From positions 2,956,106-3,020,105 of the forward strand of contig NZ_HF570108.1 of NCBI RefSeq assembly GCF_000297395.2: a stretch of DNA of 64,000 nucleotides. Reading direction: 5' to 3'. The stretch's first letter is position 1; each line of letters begins with the position of its first letter. Below are positions 34,954 to 43,547 of the stretch, piece by piece. Below the pieces are notes generated by a model. It was not told the DNA's origin, ran no database searches, and worked only from the letters and a program-made list of their open reading frames with translations. The position numbers and the translations under genes were made by a program. The stretch is from Micromonospora lupini str. Lupac 08. GTDB taxonomy: Bacteria; Actinomycetota; Actinomycetes; Mycobacteriales; Micromonosporaceae.

Positions 34954-35188
34954 ATGGACAGTGTGATCCGTGCCTGTGGAAAGTGTTGGCCGGGCGCGCA
35001 ACCACTCACTGACCGGCGAATCAGGGCGTACGTTCCGAGATTGTCCAATGCGGACGTCCCCACTGCCGGCGTCCGAGTGGTCGTGCGAGTCCTTTCGTCT
35101 GGGGGGAAGGGTCCGACCTGCCGCGTCGTCGGCGGGGTCAGCGCCAACGGTGGCGCGGAAATCGGGCTGTTCAGAGGGGGTTCCGCAA

Positions 35189-36739
35189 GTGTCCCTATTG
35201 TCAACCGAGCCCGTCACGTGGCCCATCCGGTCGCATTCGGCGGCTGCGGCACATACACCATTGGTCGACTCAATTCCGATAGAGGTGACATCTGTCACAC
35301 TGCCGTCGGTCGATCCATTGTCGCTCTATACGGCACTCGCGGAAAGTTGCGCCGACAACGATCTGTATCTCTTCGAAAGTCTCGACGGTCCTGCGCAGGA
35401 CCGCCATGCCGCGGCGGTCGGCTGGGGTCTCCTCGCCGAGGTGCGGTTCATCGCCGACCGGCTGGAGCTGACCGCCGACGGTCCGCTCGCCGACGCCCTG
35501 GCAGCCGTGCTCACCGCCGTCCTGGGCGAGCCGGTCCGGCGCCGCGGCACCCAGCGGGTCTGGCCGGTCGCCGGGCCGCCCGAGGTGTGGGCCGCCGTCC
35601 GCGCCGTGCAGCGGGCGTTCGCGGTGCGCACGACAGTCCCCGCCGACAGCTTCGCCTTCGGTTTCCTCACCACCCTGGCGTACGAGGCCGCGCGGGACAT
35701 GGACGAGCTCTCCGTCGACCGGGTGGTCGACGACATCCCCCGCTGCACCCTCGCACTGTTCCGGCACACCGTCTGGTGGGACCTGCGCTCCGGCACGGTC
35801 CGGCAGCTCTCCGCCAGCGGCCCGCACCTGCCCGGGGAGGGCGGTGTGCCCAGGTTGCCGGAGTTGCCCGTCGATCATCCGGAGGTCCCGGCCGCCCCGC
35901 CGCCCCGCCTCGTCCGGGACACCGTCGACGAGGAGACGTTCGCCGCCCGGGTGAAGCAGTGCCTGCGGCACATCGAGGTCGGCGACAGCTACCAGATCCA
36001 GATCGGCCACCGGATCGACGTGGAGACCACGCTCACGCCGTTGGAGGTCTACCGACGGCTGCGCCACCGCAACCCGTCGCCGTACATGTACCTGACCCCG
36101 TGGGCCGGCCGGACCGTCATCGGGGCGAGCCCGGAGCTGTTCCTGCGCATCGAACAGGGCCGGCTGTCGATGCGGCCGATCGCCGGCACCGCGCCCCGGG
36201 CCGCCGATCCGGAGACCGACCGCCGGCGGGTGGCCGAGCTGGCGGCCAGCGAGAAGGAACGCGCCGAGCACGTCATGCTCGTCGACCTGTGCCGCAACGA
36301 CATCGGCCGGGTCTGCGTGCCCGGCACGCTCAGCGTCGACGCCATGTTCGACGTCGAGCCGTTCGCGTACGTGCACCACCTCGTCTCCACCGTCTCCGGT
36401 CAGCTCGCCGACGACGCCGACGTGTGGGCGGCGATCTGCGCCACCTTCCCGGCCGGCACCATGACCGGCGCGCCGAAGCTGCGGGCCATGGAGATCATCG
36501 ACGGCTTGGAGGACGAGCCCCGGGGCGTCTACGCGGGCGCGGTCGGGCTGGTGGACGTCCGCGGATACGCGGTGTTGGCGCTCTGCATCCGCACCGCCGT
36601 GCACGACGGCGAGCGCTACCGCACCCAGGCGTCCGCCGGAGTGGTGGCCGACTCCACACCCGGCGACGAGTGGCGGGAGACGCTGGCCAAGATGAGCGCC
36701 ACCTACTGGGCCCTGACCGGTGCGGAGCTGCTGTCGTGA
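35189..36739 (+). CDS. TrpE-like chorismate-amination enzyme, component I (cluster B)
   Basis: A 516-residue chorismate-binding enzyme. The N-terminal ~200 residues are the lobe typical of TrpE/PabB. The catalytic domain shows RPIAGTAPR near residue 330, SEKERAEHVMLVDLCRNDIGRV near 355 and FPAGTMTGAPKLRAMEIIDGLE near 420. The Ala in PIAGT is the anthranilate/ADIC synthase signature; ADC synthases (PabB) have Lys (PIKGT). It should aminate chorismate at C2, giving anthranilate or 2-amino-2-deoxyisochorismate, with ammonia from the glutaminase next door. GTG 35189 is chosen because GAGGGGG lies 8 nt upstream; GTG 35285 is an alternative that better fits where homology begins. Confidence 0.83.
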   Translation: MSLLSTEPVTWPIRSHSAAAAHTPLVDSIPIEVTSVTLPSVDPLSLYTALAESCADNDLYLFESLDGPAQDRHAAAVGWGLLAEVRFIADRLELTADGPLADALAAVLTAVLGEPVRRRGTQRVWPVAGPPEVWAAVRAVQRAFAVRTTVPADSFAFGFLTTLAYEAARDMDELSVDRVVDDIPRCTLALFRHTVWWDLRSGTVRQLSASGPHLPGEGGVPRLPELPVDHPEVPAAPPPRLVRDTVDEETFAARVKQCLRHIEVGDSYQIQIGHRIDVETTLTPLEVYRRLRHRNPSPYMYLTPWAGRTVIGASPELFLRIEQGRLSMRPIAGTAPRAADPETDRRRVAELAASEKERAEHVMLVDLCRNDIGRVCVPGTLSVDAMFDVEPFAYVHHLVSTVSGQLADDADVWAAICATFPAGTMTGAPKLRAMEIIDGLEDEPRGVYAGAVGLVDVRGYAVLALCIRTAVHDGERYRTQASAGVVADSTPGDEWRETLAKMSATYWALTGAELLS

Positions 36740-37329
36740 AGGTCCTGCTCGTCGACGCGTACGACAGTTTCACCCACATCATCGACCAGTACCTGCGCAC
36801 GCTCGGCGCGCGGACCGTGGTGGTCCGCTCCCGGACGCGGACCAGCGACCAGCTCGCGGCCCTGCGACCGGACGCGGTGGTGCTCGGCCCCGGGCCGGGT
36901 CATCCCGCCGAGTCCGGGCACGTGGAGCTGGTGCGCGCCTTCGCCGGCGAGGTCCCGCTGCTCGGCGTCTGCCTCGGTCATCAGGCCATCGGCCTCGCCT
37001 ACGGCGGGACGGTAGCGGTCGCCAAGCACCTGATGCACGGCAAGACAAGCGTCGTCACGCACGACGGCCGGGGGGTCTTCGACGGCGCGCCCGCCCCGCT
37101 CACCGTCACCCGCTACCACTCGCTCATCGTCGCGGATCCGGCGCCGCTGGCCCTGCACGTCACCGCGCGGTCGTCCGACGACGGCTACGTGATGGGCGTA
37201 CGACACCGGGCCCTCGCGGTCGAGGGGGTGCAGTTCCACCCGGAGAGCGTGCTCACCGAGGACGGGCTGCGCCTCTTCGACAACTTCCTGCGCAGCGCGT
37301 CGACGGCGCTGACGGCGGGATCGTCATGA
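36736..37329 (+). CDS. TrpG/PabA-type glutamine amidotransferase (cluster B)
   Basis: A 197-residue class I glutaminase. It has the N-terminal LLVDAYDSFTHIIDQYL, the PGPGHP oxyanion segment, the nucleophile Cys in GVCLGHQAIG near residue 79, and the His-Glu pair in VQFHPESVL near 173. It produces ammonia from glutamine for the component I enzyme; GTG 36736 overlaps that gene by 4 nt, confirming the pair. Confidence 0.9.
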   Translation: MKVLLVDAYDSFTHIIDQYLRTLGARTVVVRSRTRTSDQLAALRPDAVVLGPGPGHPAESGHVELVRAFAGEVPLLGVCLGHQAIGLAYGGTVAVAKHLMHGKTSVVTHDGRGVFDGAPAPLTVTRYHSLIVADPAPLALHVTARSSDDGYVMGVRHRALAVEGVQFHPESVLTEDGLRLFDNFLRSASTALTAGSS

Positions 37330-38036
37330 CCGACGGATCGGCACCCCTGGCCGTGGTCACCGGCGCGGCGGGCGGCATCGGTCGGGCCGTGACGGCGGCC
37401 CTGACCGCATCCGGGCACCGGGTGCTCGGCGTGGACGTCGACCCGGCCGGCGACCCGGAGGCGTACGCCTCGCTGGTCGCCGACGTGGCCGTGCCCGAGC
37501 AGGTGGAGCAGCTCTTCGCGGGGATCCGCGAGCGGTACGGCCTGCCCACGGTTCTGGTGAACAACGCCGGCATCTACCACGCCCGGGCCTTCCTCGACTA
37601 CGACCCGAAGACGTACGCGCAGGTGTTCGACGTCAACGTGGGGGCGGCGTTCTTCTGCACGCAGGCGTTCGCCCGCGCCCTGATCAGCGCCGGCCGGCCG
37701 GGCACGGTGGTGAACGTCGCCTCGATCAGCGGGCAGTCCGGCAGCCCGGACGCGGCGTACGGGGCGTCGAAGGGTGCGTGCATCGCGCTCACCCACAGCC
37801 TCGGCCGGGCGCTCGCCGAGCACCGCATCCGGGTCAACGCGGTCGCTCCCGGCCTCGTCGACACCCCGATGGCCGCCCGGATTCCGGCGCGGCGTCGAGA
37901 CGACTACCGGGCCCGGATCCCCGTCGGCCGGTTCGGCACGCCGGCCGAGGTCGCCGCTGCCGTCGCCTGGCTCGCCGACCCGGCCAGCAGCTACGTCACC
38001 GCCACCGTGGTGGACGTCAACGGCGGCCTGCACTGA
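37326..38036 (+). CDS. Short-chain dehydrogenase/reductase (cluster B)
   Basis: A 236-residue classical SDR: TGAAGGIG cofactor loop near residue 12, NNAGIYH near 80, catalytic Ser in VASISGQSG near 128 and YGASKG near 142, then the PGLVDTPMA loop. An Asp ending strand 2 (LGVDVD) suggests NAD(H). The gene overlaps the glutaminase by 4 nt. By class it could be the counterpart of BacC (oxidation in anticapsin formation) or of an EntA-type dihydro-diol dehydrogenase; context does not decide. Confidence 0.88.
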   Translation: MTDGSAPLAVVTGAAGGIGRAVTAALTASGHRVLGVDVDPAGDPEAYASLVADVAVPEQVEQLFAGIRERYGLPTVLVNNAGIYHARAFLDYDPKTYAQVFDVNVGAAFFCTQAFARALISAGRPGTVVNVASISGQSGSPDAAYGASKGACIALTHSLGRALAEHRIRVNAVAPGLVDTPMAARIPARRRDDYRARIPVGRFGTPAEVAAAVAWLADPASSYVTATVVDVNGGLH

Positions 38037-38100
38037 CGTCGCGTCACCGCCCGCGTGCCGATCGCACCGCAGCGGCTCACCCCTGGAGAGGATCCCGACC

Positions 38101-39525
38101 ATGTGGCTTCCGACCACCGGACCGGCGGCCGACTTCGCCGTCGACTACCTGGCCCTGCACAAGTCCTTCTACGACCGCACGCTCGCTCCCGCCGACCTGG
38201 ACGCCTGGCGGGAACGCCAACTGCGGACGGTGCTCGACCAGGTGACCACCGGCTCGCCGTTCTACGCCCGGCACCTGGCCGACGTCGACCTCGCCACGAT
38301 CACTCCGGCGACCCTCGACCGGCTGCCCTTCACGACGAAGACGCACCTGCGCGAGGAGATGCTCGACGTGCTCAGCCGGCCGCTGGCCGACGGGGTCTTC
38401 TTCTACGAGACGACAGGCACGACGGGCCGCGCGACCCCGTGCCCCCGCGACGGCCGGGAGGTGGTGGCCAGCAACGCCCACGTCACCGAGTCCTGGGCGT
38501 CGATCTTTCGCCACCACTTCGGCGACCACCCGCCGCGAATCGGGCTGATGGGCCCGACCGAGGTGCACTCGTTCGGCGACACCCTCGGTGACATCGCCCG
38601 CAACGTCGGCTCGCTCAACGCGAAGATCTGGCCGTACTCGCCGGTCATCGGCTTCGCCAAGGCGTTGCAGCTCATGAAGGACCTGGAGTTGGAGGTCGTC
38701 TGCTGCACGCCGGGCGTGGCGATGATGCTCGCCAAGGCGGCCGAGCACTACGGCTACCGGCTGCGCGAGGACTTCGCCGTCAAGCTGCTCTTCGTCACCG
38801 GCGAGATGTGCACCCCGGCGCTGGCCCGCAACCTGGAGTCCGTCTGGGGCGCGGACGTCTACAACATCCTGTACGGCTCGCAGGAGGCGTTCGTCATCGC
38901 CACCGCCTGCCGCAACAAGCGGATGCACCTCTCCCAGACCAACTACCTGATCGAGGTGGTGGACCCGGAGACCGGCGAGTCGCACGGCCCGCGCGGCAGC
39001 GGGGAACTCACCGTCACCATGCTCATCGACGGGGTGAAGCCGCTCGTTCGCTACCGCACCGGCGACGCGGTGATCGTCGAGGCGTCCGACTGCGACTGCG
39101 AGATGGCCGGCGACCTCGTGCAGATCGTCGGCCGCACCCTGGACCGCATCGAGCTGGGCGGGCGACGCTTCACCGCCGGCCAGATCGAGACGGCGGTCCT
39201 GTCCGGGGTCACCGGCTCGGGCGGCTACCAGGTGGTGATCGACCACGACCCGGCCGCCGGCGGTGACCGGCTGACCGTCCGACTGGAACTGCTCAAGGAA
39301 CTGGTCGACGACCCCGCCGGGGTGACCGACGGCGTCCGGGAGCGGGCCGCCGCCGCGCTCGGCGTGCCCGTCGACGTGGAGGTGACCGACGGACTCGACC
39401 CGATCGTCAGCACCGGCGCCTTCGTGAGCTGGAAGGCCGCCCGGATCGTCGACCGGCGGGTCGAGGCCGACCACGAGACCCAGGTGGCGCAGCGGATGGC
39501 GGGCAACCGTGGCTACACCACCTGA
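38101..39525 (+). CDS. PaaK-like phenylacetate/aryl-CoA ligase family enzyme (cluster B)
   Basis: A 474-residue member of the PaaK branch of the adenylate-forming superfamily. Seen: P-loop YETTGTTGRATPCPR near residue 102, LYGSQEAFVIATAC near 260 (aryl acid side), VRYRTGDAVIV near 315 and GRTLDRIELGGRRFTAGQIE near 345. PaaK-like enzymes activate aryl acids as AMP esters and CoA thioesters; natural-product versions accept anthranilates and hydroxybenzoates. An anthranilate-like substrate fits the TrpE/TrpG pair upstream. ATG 38101 has GGAGAGG about 9 nt upstream. Confidence 0.83.
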   Translation: MWLPTTGPAADFAVDYLALHKSFYDRTLAPADLDAWRERQLRTVLDQVTTGSPFYARHLADVDLATITPATLDRLPFTTKTHLREEMLDVLSRPLADGVFFYETTGTTGRATPCPRDGREVVASNAHVTESWASIFRHHFGDHPPRIGLMGPTEVHSFGDTLGDIARNVGSLNAKIWPYSPVIGFAKALQLMKDLELEVVCCTPGVAMMLAKAAEHYGYRLREDFAVKLLFVTGEMCTPALARNLESVWGADVYNILYGSQEAFVIATACRNKRMHLSQTNYLIEVVDPETGESHGPRGSGELTVTMLIDGVKPLVRYRTGDAVIVEASDCDCEMAGDLVQIVGRTLDRIELGGRRFTAGQIETAVLSGVTGSGGYQVVIDHDPAAGGDRLTVRLELLKELVDDPAGVTDGVRERAAAALGVPVDVEVTDGLDPIVSTGAFVSWKAARIVDRRVEADHETQVAQRMAGNRGYTT

Positions 39526-40159
39526 GACCGTCGCCGACGAGCGGGTGCCGGCGCTGCCCGGGCCGCTCGCCGAGGCGTACGGGCGGCGCTGGCGCAGCGT
39601 CGTGGACGGCTGGGCGAGCCGGCCCGGCACCACCCTTGCCACGCTCGGCCCACCTGGAACATCCAGCCACCTGACCGCGGTGTTCCTCGCCGAGCGGCAC
39701 GGGCTGCGCGTCGAGCTGTCCGACACCTTCGACGCGGTCCTCGCGGCGCTTGTGGACCGGCGGGTCGACCAGGCCCTCGTGCCGAGCGCCTACCAGGGGC
39801 TCACCCGCTTCCACTGGCACCGGGACCTGCGGCTGGAGGCCTACTTCGCCCAGGCCACCCCGGAGTACGGCATCGCCGCGCACCCGCACCGCGAGCCGGA
39901 CCTGTCCGGCGGACAGCTCGCCGTGGCCGCCCTCTGGGAGGTCCGGCGGATCTTCACCGACCTCGCGCCACCGGCCCTGCGGGACCGGGAGGTGCGGTGG
40001 GTAGACGCCGACTCCACCCAGCACGCCGCCGAGATCGTCGCCGCCGGCGGCGCCGACCTCGCCGTGACAAACGCGCCCGGGGTCGACGGCCACGGCCTGC
40101 GGTGGGTGGCCCACCGCCCGGGCGCCGAGATCGTGTGGACCCTGTTCGGCCGCCGCTGA
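39509..40159 (+). CDS. BacA-like prephenate decarboxylase/dehydratase-family protein (cluster B)
   Basis: A 216-residue protein of the prephenate dehydratase catalytic fold without a regulatory ACT domain. It starts TLGPPGTSSHLTA, where dehydratases have GPxGTFS, and it ends VWTLFGRR where dehydratases have the catalytic TRF segment. Both features, and the middle DTFDAVLAAL and VPSAYQGLTRFHW, match what I recall of BacA, the non-aromatising prephenate decarboxylase of bacilysin biosynthesis. It should therefore decarboxylate prephenate, or an amino analogue, to a dihydro-hydroxyphenylpyruvate-type product rather than to phenylpyruvate. GTG 39509 overlaps the ligase gene by 17 nt. Confidence 0.75.
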   Translation: MATPPETVADERVPALPGPLAEAYGRRWRSVVDGWASRPGTTLATLGPPGTSSHLTAVFLAERHGLRVELSDTFDAVLAALVDRRVDQALVPSAYQGLTRFHWHRDLRLEAYFAQATPEYGIAAHPHREPDLSGGQLAVAALWEVRRIFTDLAPPALRDREVRWVDADSTQHAAEIVAAGGADLAVTNAPGVDGHGLRWVAHRPGAEIVWTLFGRR

Positions 40160-40192
40160 GACCAGACACCGAGAGAACCGGAGAGACACCTC

Positions 40193-41482
40193 GTGTCCCG
40201 ACGAACGCTGCTGCACCGCGCCACGGTCCAGGAAGGACTGGGAGTGGCCTCCCGACCGCACCACAGTGTGCTGCTCGACGGCGAGCGCATCGTGGCCGTC
40301 CTGCCCGAGGCGCAGGCGCCCCTGCACGACCCCGGCACCGACGTCCTGGACCTCGACGGCCGGACCGTCATGCCGGGGATGACGCTCGGCCACACCCACA
40401 TCGCGTACCTGAACGTGCTCGACGGCCGGGAGATGCTCTTCAAGTACACGATCCCGGAGGTCACCCTCGGCGCCGCCGCCAACGCGGCGGCGATGCTGCG
40501 GCTGGGCTACACCGCCTTCGTCGGCGCCGGCTCCGTGTCCGGCATCGACATGGCGCTGCGCCGGGCGATCGACGCCGGAGCGCTGCCCGGCCCGCGCATC
40601 ACCCCGTGCAGCCGGGACCTGATGGTGTCCGGCCCGCCGGAGCGCCGCAACCCGGCGGTCAAGCAACGCATCCCGAGCGACCTGATGCGGCTGGCCGACA
40701 CCCCGGAAGAACTGATCGAGTACGTCGACACCGAGGTCAAACAGGGCGCGGAGATCATCAAGGTCTTCTCCACCGGCGACGACACGTTCCCCAACGGGCG
40801 CTCCCACGAGCTGCTGTTCACCGCCGAGGAGTTGGTGATCGCGGCGCGGGCGGCACACGAGCGGGGGGTCCGCATCCGGGCCCACTCGCGCGGGCTGGGC
40901 GGCATCCGCAACGCCATCGCCGCCGGGGTCGACGTGATCGACCACGCCACGTACGCCGACGACGCGGCCCTGGAGGCGATCGCCGAGCGGGGCATCTTCG
41001 TGGTGCCGAGCCTGCACCAGCCGTACCGGCTGCTCACCACCGGCACGCGGCACGGCAAGACCCCGGAGTACCTGGAGACGCTCGAGTTCCAGGCCGAGGT
41101 GGAGAACACCCTGCGCATCCTGCCGCTGATGGTCGACATGGGCATCCCCATCGTGGCCGGCGACGACTTCGGCTTCGCGTGGACCCCACACGGCCGGTAC
41201 GCCGAGGAGCTGGAGACGTACGTGACCATGGCCGGTATTCCCGCCCCGGTGGTGCTGACCTGGGCCACGGCCAACGGCGCGCGACTGGCCGGGCGCGGCG
41301 ACGACGCGGGCACGGTCCAGCCGGGCCGGCTGGCCGACCTGGTGGTCACCGACGGCGACCCCGCCGAGGACATCACGGTGCTGGGCCGGCCGGAGGCGAT
41401 CGAGCTGGTGCTGCTGGGCGGCCGGGTGGTCGCCGGGGACGCCGCCCGCTACCGCGCCGGGCAGCCGGCGGGGGTGGCGTGA
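40193..41482 (+). CDS. Imidazolonepropionase-like amidohydrolase (cluster B)
   Basis: A 429-residue metal-dependent hydrolase of the amidohydrolase superfamily. It has VMPGMTLGHTHIAYL near residue 65 (metal His pair HxH), VKQGAEIIKVFSTG near 183 (metal-bridging Lys), RAHSRGLGGIRNAI near 230 (His), DVIDHATYADD near 248 (His) and VAGDDFGFAWTPHGRY near 322 (Asp). Close relatives are Xaa-Pro dipeptidases and ochratoxin/amide hydrolases. In the cluster it could cut an amide or lactam intermediate, or activate/inactivate an amide-linked product. GTG 40193 follows GGAGAGA. Confidence 0.83.
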   Translation: MSRRTLLHRATVQEGLGVASRPHHSVLLDGERIVAVLPEAQAPLHDPGTDVLDLDGRTVMPGMTLGHTHIAYLNVLDGREMLFKYTIPEVTLGAAANAAAMLRLGYTAFVGAGSVSGIDMALRRAIDAGALPGPRITPCSRDLMVSGPPERRNPAVKQRIPSDLMRLADTPEELIEYVDTEVKQGAEIIKVFSTGDDTFPNGRSHELLFTAEELVIAARAAHERGVRIRAHSRGLGGIRNAIAAGVDVIDHATYADDAALEAIAERGIFVVPSLHQPYRLLTTGTRHGKTPEYLETLEFQAEVENTLRILPLMVDMGIPIVAGDDFGFAWTPHGRYAEELETYVTMAGIPAPVVLTWATANGARLAGRGDDAGTVQPGRLADLVVTDGDPAEDITVLGRPEAIELVLLGGRVVAGDAARYRAGQPAGVA

Positions 41483-42771
41483 TGCGGCGCTCCGTGCCCG
41501 TCGTCCCGCTGCTCGCCGTCGGGGCGTTCGCCATCGGTACCGACACCTTCGTCGTCGCGGGGGTGCTCCCCGAGGTGGCCCGCACGCTACGGGTGAGCGT
41601 CGCCTCGGCCGGCTGGGTGAGCACCGTCTTCGCCCTCGCGTACGCCCTCGCCGCCCCGGTGCTCGGCGCGCTGACCGGCCGGGTTCCGCGACGTACCGTG
41701 CTGGTGATCTCGCTTGTCGGGTTCACAGTGGGCAACGTCGCCTCCGCGCTCGCGCCCGACCTGCCGCTGCTGCTGCTGGCCCGGGTCCTCACGGCGGTCA
41801 GCGCCGCGCTCTACGTCCCCGCCGCCACCGCGTCGGCGGCCGCCTCGGCGCCACCCGAGCGGCGTGGCCGGGCCATGGCGGTGGTGCTCGGCGGCCTCTC
41901 CGCGGCCACCGTGGTCGGGGTGCCGTTCGGCACCTGGCTCGCCGCCGACCTCCAGTGGCGGGCCACCTTCTGGCTGCTCGCCGCCCTCGGCGCCGCCTGC
42001 GCGCTGGCGGTGCTTGTCGGCCTGCCGAGGCTGGCGCTGCCGCCCGGGCCGTCGCTTGCCGCCCGGCTCGCCCCGGCGCGCCAGAGCCGCGTCGGGTTGG
42101 CGGTGCTCACCACCGCCCTGTTCATGACCGGCGGCTACCTCGCTCTGACGTACGTCGGGGCGCTGCTCGCGCCGGCCACCGACGGCGACGGAACCCTGCT
42201 CGCGGTGCTGCTGCTGGTCTTCGGTGTGCCGGCGGTCGCCGGGACGGTGCTCGGCGGGCGGGCCACCGACCGCTGGGGTGGCCTGCCGGTGCTGGTGGTC
42301 GCGATCACCGGGCTCGCCCTGGTGCTCGTCACGCTGCCGCTGACCCGCCAGGCGCTGCTGCCGGCCGCGCTGGCCATGGCCGCCTGGGGCGTCACCGCGA
42401 TGGCCACGCAGCCGGCCCAGCAGCACCGGCTCTTCAGTGTCGCGCCGACCTCCGGGCCGCTGCTGCTGTCCCTCAACTCCTCGGCCACGTTCGTGGGCAT
42501 CGCCCTCGGCGGCTTCCTCGGCAACCGGCTGCTGCGCCACGGCGGCGCGGACGCCCTCGACCTGCTCGGGCCGGTCGGCGCCGCACTCTGCGTGCTGGCG
42601 GTGGGCACCACGCTGCTCGGCGCGCGGGCCCGCGCCGACAGTCGCGACGACCCGCCGGCGACCGCCGGATTGGCCTCACCGGATCACCCCGGATTGGCCA
42701 CACCCGGTGGTCGTGGCGCTGCGTACGGTCGGACCGACAATCGGACCCGAACCTCACGAGGATCACGATGA
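41482..42771 (+). CDS. MFS transporter 1 (cluster B)
   Basis: A 429-residue major-facilitator protein of the arabinose-efflux/DHA1 type with about 12 helices. Seen: VPLLAVGAFAIGTDTFVVAGVLPEVA in helix 1, the MFS loop ALTGRVPRRTVLVISLVG near residue 60, and GVPFGTWLAADLQWRATFWLLA near 145. It probably exports the product or an intermediate. ATG 41482 overlaps the amidohydrolase stop by 1 nt. The last ~40 residues are hydrophilic. Confidence 0.87.
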   Translation: MRRSVPVVPLLAVGAFAIGTDTFVVAGVLPEVARTLRVSVASAGWVSTVFALAYALAAPVLGALTGRVPRRTVLVISLVGFTVGNVASALAPDLPLLLLARVLTAVSAALYVPAATASAAASAPPERRGRAMAVVLGGLSAATVVGVPFGTWLAADLQWRATFWLLAALGAACALAVLVGLPRLALPPGPSLAARLAPARQSRVGLAVLTTALFMTGGYLALTYVGALLAPATDGDGTLLAVLLLVFGVPAVAGTVLGGRATDRWGGLPVLVVAITGLALVLVTLPLTRQALLPAALAMAAWGVTAMATQPAQQHRLFSVAPTSGPLLLSLNSSATFVGIALGGFLGNRLLRHGGADALDLLGPVGAALCVLAVGTTLLGARARADSRDDPPATAGLASPDHPGLATPGGRGAAYGRTDNRTRTSRGSR

Positions 42772-43547
42772 CCCAGCTCAGCGACGGTGCGGACACCCTC
42801 ACCGTCCGCATCGACGACCGGGTGCTGACCGCAGTGCCGGACTACGTCCTCGGCGTGCTCGCCGTGTCGGCGGTCGAGGTCGCCCCGGCGCCGCCCACCG
42901 TGTCGGCGCTGCTGACCGCCGCCGAGGACGCGCTGCACGCGGCCGGCCTGGACAAGGCGGGGGTGGCCGGGTTGCCGGGCATCGCCGCGTGGCGGGAGGC
43001 GTACCGGACGGTCGGGGTGAACCCGAACCGGTTCCCCTGCGCCGCCGAGTCGATCGCCCGGCGGGTCGCCAAGGGCGACCGGCTGCCCCGGATCAACGCC
43101 CTGGTCGACCTCTGCAACGCCGTCTCGCTCGACGCGGCGCTGCCGGTGGCCTCGTGCGCGGTCGACGGCATCACCGACCTCGTCGTCCGACCGGCCGACG
43201 GCACCGAGACGTTCCTGCCACTGGGCGTGCCGGAGGCGCCGGAGCGACCCGAACCGGGCGAGGTCGTCTACGCCGACGCCGACGGGCGGGCCCACTCCCG
43301 ACGCTGGAACTGGCGGCAGGGGCACCTGGTCCGCACCGAGGCCGGCCGGCACCGGCTGCTGCTCACCGTCGAGTCGGCCCACCCCGGCGGCCGGGCGGAG
43401 GTCGCGGCCGCGCTGGCCCGGCTCGCCGCCGCCCTCGACGACCTGTCCGACGGCACGCGGCAGGAGGCCGTGCTCGACGGCGCGGCGACGAGCGCCGTCC
43501 TGCACATCGCAGGCCCGGTCGGCAGCGACAGTGGGAGCCGTTCGTGA
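42768..43547 (+). CDS. Free-standing B3/B4 tRNA-editing-domain protein (cluster B)
   Basis: A 259-residue protein made of the B3/B4 domain of phenylalanyl-tRNA synthetase beta. The core is WREAYRTVGVNPNRFPCAAESIARRV near residue 75, RLPRINALVDLCNAVSLDAALPVASCAVD near 103, and a late RRWNWRQGHLVRTEAG. In PheRS this domain hydrolyses mis-charged Tyr-tRNAPhe. A lone copy inside a pathway predicted to make a Phe/Tyr-like amino acid could clear tRNA mis-charged with the product and so protect the producer; that role is inference. ATG 42768 overlaps the transporter stop by 4 nt, with CACGAGG upstream. Confidence 0.83.
   Translation: MTQLSDGADTLTVRIDDRVLTAVPDYVLGVLAVSAVEVAPAPPTVSALLTAAEDALHAAGLDKAGVAGLPGIAAWREAYRTVGVNPNRFPCAAESIARRVAKGDRLPRINALVDLCNAVSLDAALPVASCAVDGITDLVVRPADGTETFLPLGVPEAPERPEPGEVVYADADGRAHSRRWNWRQGHLVRTEAGRHRLLLTVESAHPGGRAEVAAALARLAAALDDLSDGTRQEAVLDGAATSAVLHIAGPVGSDSGSRS

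Noticed and set aside
35189..36739. Calling the component I enzyme ADC synthase (PabB)
   Set aside because: The PIAGT motif has Ala where ADC synthases have Lys, so amination at C2 is expected.
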